From an uncultured Shewanella sp. (GTDB lineage: Bacteria; Pseudomonadota; Gammaproteobacteria; Enterobacterales; Shewanellaceae): a DNA stretch of 64,000 nt. Position 1 is the first letter of the stretch. Each line of letters opens with the position of its first letter. A program made the translations under genes and the position numbers. Positions 8,222-17,536 of this stretch are shown here, piece by piece. The stretch lies in contig NZ_CANMIO010000004.1 of NCBI RefSeq assembly GCF_947497935.1, positions 248,001-312,000 of the forward strand. Direction: 5' to 3'. The notes beneath the pieces were generated by a model. It saw only the letters and a program-made list of their open reading frames with translations, did not search any database and was not told the DNA's origin.

Positions 8222-11200
8222 TTAGGCAACAGGTGACACAACAAATAGCAACTCACCTTGAGAAACTTGCTGACCGTTACTGTTAAGAATACGCTCGATA
8301 CGATACTGCTGATCTTCAGGGTAAAGTACTGCATTCTTACGGTTAAAGCCGGCTAGAGTGACCTGTGAGAACATCTTCATCGCTTCTGTAAGCGCTAAAG
8401 TCTGATCTACAGTAACGATGTCGCCTTCTTTAACGAAGTCGGCTTCACCTGGCGCTGGAGAGGTGTAGAAGATACCTGCACCCTGTGCCATCACTTTAAG
8501 CTCATTACTCTCACCCACACGTAGTGATGCAGTGTCAACGCCAACAGTCTCTGCTGCCGCTTCCATTTCAGCAATCATCTCTGGCACGTCTAGCTCTGCC
8601 ATAAAGCGTGGTAGGTAGTTAGTATCGTAAACACCTTCGTTAAACGTGCCATCTTTAAGAATACGCGTTAACAATGGAATGTTGGTCGCGATACCTTTAA
8701 TCACCACTTGATTCGCTAGGTAATCGTGTAGCTTAACAATTACATCTTCACGGCTCTCACCACGGCAGATGATCTGTGCAATCAAGCTATCGTAGTAAGG
8801 AGAAACCTCTTTACCTTCACCCGCGATTGAGATGATTTCAATGTCATCACGCTCTGGCATCTGGTACTCAGTGATTAGACCTGGGTACGGCAGTAATTGC
8901 AGTACGCCATTGCTATCAAGCGCCGCTTTCTCTGCCGTTACACGGACTTCCATCGCGTAACCAATCTCTTGTGGCTCAAGCTCGGCAATCGAACGGCCCG
9001 CAGCGATATCAAAACCAGCGCTAACAATATCGATACCCGATGTTGCTTCAGTCACTGGATGCTCAACCTGCAGACGAGTGTTCATCTCCATAAAGTAGAC
9101 TTCGTTTGCGTCTAAGTTATAGATAAATTCAACCGTACCTGCGCCCATGTAATCAGTTGCATCACCGAGTGCACGGGTATATTCCATCACGCGCTGCTTA
9201 AGCTCATCAGGCAACATTGTTGAACCAGACTCTTCAACCACTTTCTGGTTGTTACGCTGTACAGAACAGTCACGTAGACCCAGTACCTTAGTGTTACCAA
9301 ATTGGTCACGTAGTAACTGGACTTCGATGTGACGTAGTGAAGTAACATACTTCTCTAAGTACAAGTCACCATTACCGAACGCTGCAGCCGCTTCAGTAGA
9401 GGTCTTTTGGAACAGAGCAATCATATCGCCTGGACGTTCGACAACCTGAATACCTTTACCGCCACCGCCTTGTACCGCTTTAAGCAGCACTGGGTAACCA
9501 ATTTCGCTGGCTACGTTTACCGCTTGCTCTGCGTTAGTCAAGATACCGTGGCTACCAGGTACAACAGGCACGTTTTGCGCTTGTGAGGTCTTAATCGCAT
9601 TCGACTTGTTACCCATAGTCGTCATGCTGTGTACGCTTGGGCCAACGAAATTAACGCCGTTGTTTACACAAAGAGCCGCAAACTGTGGGCTTTCCGATAG
9701 GAAACCAATACCTGGGTGCAGTGCATCTACGTTTTCATATTCGGCAACTTTAAGTACCGAGTATGCGTTTAGATAACTTTCATCAGAGGTGTTACCACCG
9801 ATACAAACTAGCTTATCGTCACCTTTAAGCATATCTGCTGGTACAGAAGTCATATCTGGGTCTGATGCAACCAGTACCACGTTAATGTTGTTGTCGTGCG
9901 CCTTGCGGATAAGCTTAACAGCAGTACAACCACGAGCGTGAACCAGTACCTTCTCAATCGGCTTCATCAACTGACGCGGATCGTCCTGAACAATCTCTTC
10001 TTCGGCGATTAAACGTTCTGGTACTAATGTCGATACCGCACTCGCAATCACATCCACAATCTTAGCCGTTGGCTTTGGCATCAATGGATCGATGCTTTGT
10101 AGTTGATCGTCAATCGTGTCACTAAATGGGTTAGTCACCAAGGCATTCATCGCACCAGGCACTTTCGACAAGTAGTTAGATAGGGTCGAAGTTGATGGCA
10201 AGTATGCAGGCACAACCATTTGACCCGCGAACGGCATGTTAGTACCTGATAGGTAGTAAGTTTGTACAAGCGGATGCGTCACAAAACTCGCCTGTGCACC
10301 ACCAGTACAGTCACCATAACCAAACATCAATACTGGCAATTCGTTATCACGAATAAAGCGAGTAATACGGTCGTTCACTACAGCCATTGAGAATAGCGCC
10401 GCAGCACCTTCTTTAGTCTGCATACCACCCGAACTGATGAAACAGATAACCGGTAGTTTACGCTTAGCACACTCAATCAATAGCGCACTGAACTTCTCAG
10501 CGGCGGCCATATCGAATGCACCGGCTTGGAATGCAGTATTCGATACCGCAACACCCACACGCATCGGCTGACCATTCTGTTCAAAATCAGCAAGACCTGT
10601 GATTAAACCACATGGGCGAATGCCCTTATCTAATGCATCTTCGATAGATAGACGGAAACCAGGGAAGTTAAGTAGGTTTGCCGAAATCTTGTCGCCATTA
10701 ATCTCTTCAAACTCAGTGAAGAACTTAGCAACAATTGATTCCCAACCCATTTTGCCCGTACGTTTTTCATCACGTAGCACTTTCTGGATCAACAAGTCTT
10801 GATAACCCATGGTCAAGCGGTTCCAGAAGTCTTTACGACGACCGATACGCACAGGGTTAATCGCGCCAGTGTATTCACCGCTTTCTTCTTCGCTGTCGAA
10901 ATACTCAGGGAGTAAACGCTCGAAGAAGTAAGTCAAAATAACGAATAGACTGTCGTTCAGCTGTGGGAAACCAACACTCTTCCACTGCTCGGTACGAGTC
11001 AGTAGCTCGGCGCGGTTTGACTGTGACATAAAGTACTTAAGCCACTTGTAGAACTTGTTCTTGTCGTTAGCCACATTTTGCGTCGATAGCGCACGGTCAA
11101 TTGAGTCATGTAGCAAGTTATCAACTGAATTACGTGACAAGCTCTTAGACATCATGGCTTCTTTAGCGATAGACGCTAGGTTGCCCACTACGTTGTCGTA

Positions 11201-12775
11201 AAGTGCGTTAAATACCAAGATGTTATGACATTGCCAGATGAAGTCTTCACGAAGTTCATCGTGAACAATCACATCAAGTACAGTTAGCTTGTTCAGCTCA
11301 GGCCAGTCCGCTTGAGTCACTTCAGATGGAAGCGTCTCTAGGTAATTGATAAGGCCGTTGAAGTTGTTCTCAGCGTTACCTTTCCAGCGGTGATATAGCG
11401 ACCAGCTGATATTAAAGATAAGTGCCTTACGAGCCTTCTTATAGTTCTCTTTGGGTTCACCCAAAATCAAACGCGTTAGCATGTTACGCTCGGTAGACAC
11501 GTCATCACGCTTAGCGATGAAGTTGCCCCATAGCTTGTTCAGCTCTTCGTCATAAACCAGTTTATCTGGGCTTGATAACCAAGACTGGAATACACGATCT
11601 TGCTCTTGCTGAATACGCGCTAACAAATCACCTTCAGGTACGCTCACCTTAGATAGACGACCATACTGCTCTTGCGAGATAGAATGGATACGGCTACGCA
11701 GCGTCAGGTAACGCAAGTAACGGTAGGTACTACCAAATAGGTTCAAATGCATGGTTGGGTTATTAGCAACCGCTAGCTCTGCGTTGAGCTCCAATGCTTC
11801 AAGACTCTTAGATGGGCTAAGGAAACGCTCTAAGCTGCGATCGTAGTGCTCACGTAAATCTTCTGACTCACGGACAAAGTTGACGGCTGCTTTTTCTACC
11901 GCTTCAATGCTGCTAATAATCGCACGGCGAAGGTTGTGCTGACGCTCATCTCTGTCTGATGGTGAGAAATCGATGATGCCATCGATACAGCCTGAGGTAT
12001 AAAGCTCTTCAGGTGAAACACCTACTGATTTCGCACATTCCTGCCAAGATAGGTTGTACTTACGCGCAATGCTCTGTAGACCCTGTGGCTGAATGGTGTT
12101 GAAAATACCATCGCGTAGCGATAACAAGATGTTTGCAGCGGCTAGCGGAATTGCGCCACCTGAGTAACCCGCGCCGATAACAATACCAATAGTCGGTACG
12201 TCAACATTCGCGCTCTCGGCAATCGCTTTAGAAATAGAGTGTGCTTGGTTCTGGCTATTAGCGATTTCACCGGCATCGGCACCGGGGGTGTCGATAAGGT
12301 AAACAATCGGCATAGACAGTTCAGCAAAGTGACGAATCGCTTTACAGCAGGCGATGTGGTGCTCAGGCATCCATGCACCGTTTGCTGTTGTACGCTCTTG
12401 CGCCACAAAACCGATACGGCGAGTACGAGATCCAAAATTCAGTTCGATCTCAGCACTATAAAAAGGGCCGATATGGGTTTCAGTAATGAGTTTGCCTTTA
12501 AGGTCGGCAATAATGCGCTTAGCGCCTGGACGATTTTTATCTTGGGTCGGTTGAATCACCTTAGTGACATAACCATCAACGTCTAACTGAGCCAAGTCTT
12601 TAAGGTTCGCTTGAATCGCGTCGTCGTCTAAAAGACCTTTAATCTCTTCTGAAAGCGTCTGCTTGCTGTGCTCAGGAAACAATGAAAAGTCTTTTGCTAA
12701 CTGCTCTGCTTTTAGAAAAAGCGGATCGGCAGTTTGCACTTGAGTCATGTTAGCGGGCTGATTTTTGCTGGTCAT
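8222..12775 (-). CDS. Multidomain acetyl-CoA carboxylase (CT-BC-BCCP fusion)
   Basis: A single 1517-residue chain carrying all activities for making malonyl-CoA from acetyl-CoA, bicarbonate and ATP. Order: an AccA-like carboxyltransferase half (about residues 45-300, 'LIDTPGADAGE', 'IGAGYSGGAIPLA'); a middle linker of about 400 residues; an AccD-like half (about 710-930, 'FISSGGMQTKEG' near 780, 'GQMVVPAY'); an ATP-grasp biotin carboxylase (about 945-1390, glycine-rich GGGGKGI near 1105, 'MEMNTRLQVEHPVTEATSG'); and a biotin carrier domain whose EAMKM near residue 1465 carries the lysine for biotin. The zinc ribbon of normal AccD is not seen. The order differs from eukaryotic ACC (BC-BCCP-CT). 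Shewanella are known to encode such a fusion. A divergent LysR gene sits 122 bp upstream and may control it. Propionyl-CoA or another acyl-CoA remains possible as substrate. Confidence 0.9.
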   Translation of the reverse strand: MTSKNQPANMTQVQTADPLFLKAEQLAKDFSLFPEHSKQTLSEEIKGLLDDDAIQANLKDLAQLDVDGYVTKVIQPTQDKNRPGAKRIIADLKGKLITETHIGPFYSAEIELNFGSRTRRIGFVAQERTTANGAWMPEHHIACCKAIRHFAELSMPIVYLIDTPGADAGEIANSQNQAHSISKAIAESANVDVPTIGIVIGAGYSGGAIPLAAANILLSLRDGIFNTIQPQGLQSIARKYNLSWQECAKSVGVSPEELYTSGCIDGIIDFSPSDRDERQHNLRRAIISSIEAVEKAAVNFVRESEDLREHYDRSLERFLSPSKSLEALELNAELAVANNPTMHLNLFGSTYRYLRYLTLRSRIHSISQEQYGRLSKVSVPEGDLLARIQQEQDRVFQSWLSSPDKLVYDEELNKLWGNFIAKRDDVSTERNMLTRLILGEPKENYKKARKALIFNISWSLYHRWKGNAENNFNGLINYLETLPSEVTQADWPELNKLTVLDVIVHDELREDFIWQCHNILVFNALYDNVVGNLASIAKEAMMSKSLSRNSVDNLLHDSIDRALSTQNVANDKNKFYKWLKYFMSQSNRAELLTRTEQWKSVGFPQLNDSLFVILTYFFERLLPEYFDSEEESGEYTGAINPVRIGRRKDFWNRLTMGYQDLLIQKVLRDEKRTGKMGWESIVAKFFTEFEEINGDKISANLLNFPGFRLSIEDALDKGIRPCGLITGLADFEQNGQPMRVGVAVSNTAFQAGAFDMAAAEKFSALLIECAKRKLPVICFISSGGMQTKEGAAALFSMAVVNDRITRFIRDNELPVLMFGYGDCTGGAQASFVTHPLVQTYYLSGTNMPFAGQMVVPAYLPSTSTLSNYLSKVPGAMNALVTNPFSDTIDDQLQSIDPLMPKPTAKIVDVIASAVSTLVPERLIAEEEIVQDDPRQLMKPIEKVLVHARGCTAVKLIRKAHDNNINVVLVASDPDMTSVPADMLKGDDKLVCIGGNTSDESYLNAYSVLKVAEYENVDALHPGIGFLSESPQFAALCVNNGVNFVGPSVHSMTTMGNKSNAIKTSQAQNVPVVPGSHGILTNAEQAVNVASEIGYPVLLKAVQGGGGKGIQVVERPGDMIALFQKTSTEAAAAFGNGDLYLEKYVTSLRHIEVQLLRDQFGNTKVLGLRDCSVQRNNQKVVEESGSTMLPDELKQRVMEYTRALGDATDYMGAGTVEFIYNLDANEVYFMEMNTRLQVEHPVTEATSGIDIVSAGFDIAAGRSIAELEPQEIGYAMEVRVTAEKAALDSNGVLQLLPYPGLITEYQMPERDDIEIISIAGEGKEVSPYYDSLIAQIICRGESREDVIVKLHDYLANQVVIKGIATNIPLLTRILKDGTFNEGVYDTNYLPRFMAELDVPEMIAEMEAAAETVGVDTASLRVGESNELKVMAQGAGIFYTSPAPGEADFVKEGDIVTVDQTLALTEAMKMFSQVTLAGFNRKNAVLYPEDQQYRIERILNSNGQQVSQGELLFVVSPVA

Positions 12776-12897
12776 CGAAAGATCCTCTGCTTTTAGCCTC
12801 TGAAATTTTTAGCCCGTAAATATAACTTTGTTATCCCGTCAATTGCTATTAAACTGCACTAGACGCTTTGTTCCATATTTGAGACAGTGGAGATAAC

Positions 12898-13809
12898 ATG
12901 CCTGATTTAAACGGTATGATGCTCTTTGCGGCGGTAGTTAGAGCCAAAGGTTTCTCTCAAGCTGCCCGTGAAATAGGCATGCCAAAATCAACCATTAGTC
13001 GTAAGGTTGCCCAGCTAGAAGAACAGCTTGGCGTGCGACTCTTGCAGCGAGATACCCGCAATCTAAGTTTAACTCAGGTCGGTGCGCTATTTTTTCAGCA
13101 TTGCTCCAGTATAAGCGATGAAATTGAAGCTGCAAAAGCCACAGTGGAAAATACCCATAATGACGTCTCTGGTCTGCTACGTATAGCTATTCCCGTCTCT
13201 TTCAGCCAAGAATTAATCGCCACCTTGTGTAGTGGTTTTCTGCGCCTTTACCCCAACATCGAGTTAGATGTTCAGTTTACCGATAGTGATGTGGGTTTAG
13301 TGGGAGAAGGTTATGATATCGCTATCAAGTACGGTCCACTGCAATCATCGGATCTTGTCGCCAGACTACTATTCGAGCGCCAGCCAATATTGGTTGCTAG
13401 CCCTGGTTACCTAAAAGTCCATGGCACACCTGCAACACCGCAAGATTTAGCCGAGCATAGCGGGATCTTGTTGGGTACCTCTCGTTCTGCGCCAATCTGG
13501 CCCCTAGGCAAAGGCGCCAGAAAAACCATGGTTAACTTTCAGCGTAAGGTTCGAGTCAATAGCGCTGTGATGGTAAAACAATTGGTAATGGACGATTTTG
13601 GCATTGCCATGCTGTCTAACTCTGTGTGCAAGAATGAGCTGGCAAGCGGTTCTTTAGTGCCTATTCTACAGGAGTGGCCCATGGAAGCCTTTAAGGTATA
13701 TGGGGTGTATTCGAGCAGGCGCCAGCTAGCCACTAACATCAGTGTGTTTCTGGACTTCTTCCATAAGCGATTCACCAACCAAGAATCCTTGCAGTCGTTA
13801 ATGATGTAA
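12898..13809 (+). CDS. LysR-family transcriptional regulator
   Basis: A 303-residue LysR regulator. The N-terminal winged helix is clear: 'FAAVVRAKGFSQAAREIGMP' followed by 'STISRKVAQLEEQLGVRLLQR' at about residues 30-50, then the linker and a periplasmic-binding-like effector domain. It sits back to back with the fused acetyl-CoA carboxylase gene, with 122 bp between the start codons, the classic arrangement for a regulator and its divergent target. Control of malonyl-CoA synthesis is therefore a reasonable guess but is not shown. GTGGAGA lies a suitable distance before the ATG. An intrinsic terminator follows at 13871. Confidence 0.93.
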   Translation: MPDLNGMMLFAAVVRAKGFSQAAREIGMPKSTISRKVAQLEEQLGVRLLQRDTRNLSLTQVGALFFQHCSSISDEIEAAKATVENTHNDVSGLLRIAIPVSFSQELIATLCSGFLRLYPNIELDVQFTDSDVGLVGEGYDIAIKYGPLQSSDLVARLLFERQPILVASPGYLKVHGTPATPQDLAEHSGILLGTSRSAPIWPLGKGARKTMVNFQRKVRVNSAVMVKQLVMDDFGIAMLSNSVCKNELASGSLVPILQEWPMEAFKVYGVYSSRRQLATNISVFLDFFHKRFTNQESLQSLMM

Positions 13810-13870
13810 TCTCAATTTGCAACGCGAGGCAGTAACAGCCTCAACCTATAGTAATTATCTCTTATGAATT

Positions 13871-13895
13871 AGCTCCTCGATACTGGAGCTTTTTC
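13871..13895 (+). terminator. Intrinsic terminator after the LysR gene
   Basis: Stem AGCTCC / GGAGCT with an 8-base loop followed by five T. It lies 62 bp after the LysR stop codon. Confidence 0.75.
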
Positions 13896-14270
13896 GAGCC
13901 CCCCCATTAATCATTACGACCCGAGATCAGATATTTCACTCTCTTTGATACCAATCAATCTAATAACCTCACTCTAGAAGTGTTTGCGTTTACCGCGAAT
14001 GCCTAACCCTGCTGTTAGGTTCTGCTACATCGAGTCCTAGTGATAGGCATATCTGCGGACCATACTATTACTTACCCCCTTCAAGCATACAGGTGCAACA
14101 CCATACCCTCGTCGATTAATGCCGACTTAGGGACATTCACATCACTTTCAATGAGATTTATTGTGGTGCATACTGAGCGTCAGATATCTTGGAACCCAAT
14201 ATAAAACTGCAACTTAACCACGATAAACCCAAAGTGGGACAGCGGAGTTGCAGCCATAATAATAAAGGAC
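13896..14270. other. Intergenic region without a recognisable gene
   Basis: No supported coding frame. It contains a short hairpin (CCTAAC / GTTAGG near 14001-14018) and, near 13949, the sequence ATACCAATCA, which equals the first ten bases of the MITE-like element at 15581 but then diverges. The last part must hold the promoter of the peptidase-like gene. Confidence 0.5.
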
Positions 14271-14276
14271 TTGGCA

Positions 14277-15437
14277 ATGACTACTTTCGGCACAGTGGTA
14301 CTCGTTAGTGCTATAACTTCATTAACGTTAATCCAACCCGCTTTTGCGAAACTTGATGTTGAGGAAAGCCGTCTAACGGCTGCAACTAAAGCCATGCCAG
14401 ATGTCGTCAGCCGTTACCAAGCCTTTGTGAGTAATTTGAGCGAAAAGTACAGCCAACATTCCGATGAGCTCAAAGTCACCCAGATGGTGGCTCATCAAGG
14501 CCTTAGATTATGGCAACAAGCGGTGCGAGATGTGCAGTCGGGGCATTTGGATGATCGCTCTCTATATTGGAATCGCTTAGCGATGCGCGAACTACTAAAG
14601 ACCCAGAAACCCGATTTTAACCTCGCCTCTTGGCAGCAAGATATTTTGATTAAAGCCGTCGAAAAGTCATCTCGTGGTTTTAGCGATCTCAACTTCAAAG
14701 ATGATGCTCAGATAAAAATTCTACTCACTGGCTTCGACCCTTTCTTTCTTGATCGCAATATCGACCAGAGTAATCCCTCTGGGCTCGCAGCGCTGGCACT
14801 AGACGGTTACCGCTTTAAAATCGATGGCAAACAAGCACAGATAGAGACAGTGATGATCCCTGTCCGCTTTGCCGACTTCGATGAGGGCATGATTGAGTCT
14901 CTGCTCACGCCTATCTATCGTGATAATAGCGTAGACATTATTTTTACCGTCAGCATGGGACGTGATGATTTTGATCTCGAACGCTTCCCTGGGCGTAATC
15001 GCAGCGCTAGCGCACCAGACAACCTTAACGTGTTAACAGGCGCAAACAAGCTGGCTCCGATTGCGCCTAAATTTAATGGCGGCAGTTTAAATGGCCCAGA
15101 GTTTGTTGAGTTCTCTCTGCCTATTACTGCAATGCAAGCGGTGAAAGGCCCGTGGAAAGTCAATGACAACCACACTGTATCGACTCTTGAGCGAGGTGAA
15201 TTTGAATCTGGCTCTCTAGCTCAACTTCAAGGCGCGACATCGGTAGAGGGTTCTGGCGGTGGCTACTTGTCTAATGAGATCTCCTATCGCGCCATCTTGC
15301 TGCAAAAACAATTTAATAGCAGCATTCCTGTTGGTCATATTCATACTCCGCGTATCGCCGCCTACGATGTCAAAATCGAGAGCGATATCGTCAAGCAAGT
15401 ACAAGCTATGGTGGTCGCTGCCGCAGGCACGCTTTAA
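14277..15437 (+). CDS. Exported pyroglutamyl-peptidase-like protein with Ser for Cys
   Basis: A 386-residue protein. Residues 1-24 form a signal peptide ending in AFA, so the protein is exported. Residues 25-145 are an extra N-terminal, helical region; the remainder resembles pyrrolidone carboxyl peptidase (family C15), beginning with 'ILLTGFDPF'. The family uses a Glu-Cys-His triad. Glu is seen in 'DLERFPGRN' (residue 235) and His in 'GHIHTP' (356). At the nucleophile position, in 'GGGYLSNEISYR', the codon is TCT, giving Ser332. The Ser-His spacing of 24 residues equals the usual Cys-His spacing. The protein is therefore either inactive, a binding protein, or a serine variant. I chose ATG 14277, which has AAAGGA eight bases upstream, over the TTG at 14271. 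Confidence 0.75.
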   Translation: MTTFGTVVLVSAITSLTLIQPAFAKLDVEESRLTAATKAMPDVVSRYQAFVSNLSEKYSQHSDELKVTQMVAHQGLRLWQQAVRDVQSGHLDDRSLYWNRLAMRELLKTQKPDFNLASWQQDILIKAVEKSSRGFSDLNFKDDAQIKILLTGFDPFFLDRNIDQSNPSGLAALALDGYRFKIDGKQAQIETVMIPVRFADFDEGMIESLLTPIYRDNSVDIIFTVSMGRDDFDLERFPGRNRSASAPDNLNVLTGANKLAPIAPKFNGGSLNGPEFVEFSLPITAMQAVKGPWKVNDNHTVSTLERGEFESGSLAQLQGATSVEGSGGGYLSNEISYRAILLQKQFNSSIPVGHIHTPRIAAYDVKIESDIVKQVQAMVVAAAGTL

Positions 15438-15580
15438 TCTTAATGATGAGTAATAGCTCTACTCTCCTTCTAACCTGCTCGCTTGTTTGCTTAGCCTCAA
15501 GCGAGTAGCTGTATTCGCATCTATTTCGCACTGTTAACTGCCGTTACATTAACCCTAGAAGCTTTCTATAGCGGCGAGTG

Positions 15581-15895
15581 ATACCAATCAGTATAAAGAT
15601 TTGGTCGCTCAGCGAGAGTTTAGCGACACTGAGGCAAGGTCATTAAACGCTCCTGCATTAATGACATTCACCACATCCATGTGGTTTGCAACGAGTGAAG
15701 AGCATAGTTATTCTACGTTTAAGCTAGTTAACACAGTATCAGTGCCGCTAAAACTCGCCATTCTGGAGCGTTTTTGGCTGCCTACTTCTACGTTGAACAA
15801 CTTCACAAGGGAGCAAACATTCCTTCAGTTATTCGCCTTGAATTAGTTTGCCAAAAAACGCTCTGAGTAGATAAACTTCTTATACTGATTGGTAT
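15581..15895. mobile_element. MITE-like element with terminal inverted repeats
   Basis: A 315-bp element bounded by a perfect 16-bp inverted repeat, ATACCAATCAGTATAA at the left and its complement at the right end. A second, imperfect nested repeat pairs 15611-15632 with 15739-15759 (AGCGAGAGTTTAGCGACACTGA-like arms), and there are small palindromes inside (GTCATTAA / TTAATGAC; CCACAT / ATGTGG). There is no transposase. An 81-codon frame crosses it but shows no protein features. It occupies most of the gap between the peptidase-like gene and the SprT-like gene. No clear target duplication is seen apart from a possible TA. The MITE interpretation is inference from the structure. Confidence 0.65.
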
Positions 15896-16033
15896 GACAG
15901 ATAGATGTAGTGCTAGTCTGCATTAGCCGCCTCGGTTAAAATAGCTAGGTTGAAGCCGTTATACGCTATTTTTTAGCTACAGCTTTTACATCTAATCATT
16001 TATATCCCGTTGTTATTGCAGTAGTGAGAGTTA

Positions 16034-16612
16034 ATGTTCAAATCGCTTAATCCTTTCAAATCCTTACAGAGCAAAGAGTCGTCAACGGCCCCTTTGCATA
16101 ACCAGCCTGAAATGAAGTTTGCGGATCCACTGCATCAGCAGGTGGCACTGCAAGTTGAAGATTGCTATCAAGTCGCGGAATCTAAACTGGGTAAACGCTT
16201 TCCAAGACCCGAGATCGGTTTTATGCTGCGTGGCAAGAGTGCCGGTACAGCCCACCTACAACTCAATAAGCTGCGCTTTAATCCCAAACTGCTTAACGAT
16301 AATCAGCAAGCCTTCTTAGACGATGTCATCCCCCATGAGATCTGCCATTTGATAGCCTTCCAAGTCTATGGCCGCGTCAAACCCCATGGCAGAGAGTGGC
16401 AGTACTTGATGCAACACCTTTATGGGCGAGTACCGCGCACTACCCACAGCTTCGATACTCAATCTGTCGAGGGAAAAACCTTCGAGTATTTCTGCCAATG
16501 CGGGCCGATTAATCTCAGCATTCGTCGTCATAACAAGGTCCTGCGCGGAGAAACCCAATACCGCTGCCGCAGATGTGGTCAACTGCTATCCACAGCCCCT
16601 GTAAGTACTTAA
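16034..16612 (+). CDS. SprT-family zinc metalloprotease-like protein
   Basis: A 192-residue SprT-like protein. The zinc-binding HExxH motif is present as HEICH (about residues 101-105), preceded by the family's 'LRFNPKLL' strand. The C-terminus carries a rubredoxin-like zinc ribbon with paired cysteines ('CQCG' and 'CRRCG'). The family includes bacterial SprT and eukaryotic Spartan, a DNA-protein crosslink protease; the bacterial role is not settled. The first 30 residues are a low-complexity extension. It lies upstream of endA on the same strand, the order seen in other gammaproteobacteria, with about 170 bp between them. Confidence 0.88.
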   Translation: MFKSLNPFKSLQSKESSTAPLHNQPEMKFADPLHQQVALQVEDCYQVAESKLGKRFPRPEIGFMLRGKSAGTAHLQLNKLRFNPKLLNDNQQAFLDDVIPHEICHLIAFQVYGRVKPHGREWQYLMQHLYGRVPRTTHSFDTQSVEGKTFEYFCQCGPINLSIRRHNKVLRGETQYRCRRCGQLLSTAPVST

Positions 16613-16779
16613 GCAAGTACCTTTAAGCTGAAGGTGTTTTTACCGCGCTATTTGTTCACTAAAAGCTTATGTCCTACATAGCCACAAATCTTACATTGCG
16701 ACAAAACAACGGCTCACTTACAATCCCGCCCAAATAAAAAAATGTTCCATCACTTCGATATTTTTTAGGGATTTTCTAA

Positions 16780-17523
16780 ATGTCATTTATGAAAGTGCTC
16801 ACTGTAGCACTCGGCCTTCTGTGGCTGTTACCTCAAACAACTTATGCTTCAACGGGTCATGCAAAAAGCTTCAACCAAGCTAAAAAAAATGTCCGTAAGA
16901 TCTATCTTAACAACCTGCCTCAAACCAGTTTCTATTGTGGCTGTGATATCACGGTTAAAGGTAAGAAGTGGATCCCAGAACTTGATACTTGCGGCTATGA
17001 AATACGTAAGCAAAAAGTACGCGCATCGCGTATAGAGTGGGAACACGTGGTCCCAGCATGGGAGTTTGGTCATCAGCTATTGTGCTGGCAAGAAGGCGGA
17101 CGTAAAAATTGTGGCCGTAAAGACCGAACCTTTAAAAAGATGGAATCCGATCTACATAACCTAGTCCCCGCCATCGGCGAAGTTAACGGCGATCGTAGTA
17201 ACTATCGCTTTAGCCAATGGAATGCTAAACCGAATCAATATGGTCAATGTCAAGTCAGCGTCGATTTTAAAGGCCGCAAAGTTCAACCACCGGCTCATAC
17301 TCGCGGCCAAATAGCGCGCACCTATTTTTATATGCAAAAAACATATGGTTTGAAAATATCCAGCAGCCAATTAAAGTTATTTAAGGCATGGGATAAAACC
17401 TACCCAGTTGATACTATTGAGTGTCGACGCGATCGAGAGATCGCCAAGGTTCAAGGCAACCACAATGAGTTTGTACAAGCTCAGTGTCAGCACTTGAATG
17501 ACTCGAAAACACACGCAGAATAA
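16780..17523 (+). CDS. endA: Endonuclease I, periplasmic
   Basis: A 247-residue periplasmic DNase of the Endonuclease_1 family. A signal peptide spans about residues 1-23 ('[14 protein letters not shown]'). The catalytic beta-beta-alpha metal region includes '[12 protein letters not shown]' and '[18 protein letters not shown]', both highly characteristic. Several cysteines ('CGCD', 'LLCWQ', 'KNCG') suggest disulphide bonds, as expected in the periplasm. It cleaves double-stranded DNA non-specifically. ATG 16780 gives a slightly longer n-region than the in-frame ATG at 16789; either is possible. rsmE begins 13 bp downstream, so the two are likely cotranscribed. Confidence 0.95.
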   Translation: MSFMKVLTVALGLLWLLPQTTYASTGHAKSFNQAKKNVRKIYLNNLPQTSFYCGCDITVKGKKWIPELDTCGYEIRKQKVRASRIEWEHVVPAWEFGHQLLCWQEGGRKNCGRKDRTFKKMESDLHNLVPAIGEVNGDRSNYRFSQWNAKPNQYGQCQVSVDFKGRKVQPPAHTRGQIARTYFYMQKTYGLKISSSQLKLFKAWDKTYPVDTIECRRDREIAKVQGNHNEFVQAQCQHLNDSKTHAE

Positions 17524-17536
17524 GGCTTGTAACATC

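Noticed and set aside
12239..12586. 115-codon plus-strand frame inside the acetyl-CoA carboxylase gene
   Set aside because: It is antisense to a strongly conserved carboxyltransferase coding segment and has no protein-like features of its own.
13949..13958. Second copy of the MITE end (ATACCAATCA)
   Set aside because: Only ten bases match and no partner inverted repeat or internal similarity was found nearby.
15601..15846. 81-codon open frame
   Set aside because: It lies wholly inside the MITE-like element between its inverted repeats, has no ribosome-binding site and reads as low-information sequence.
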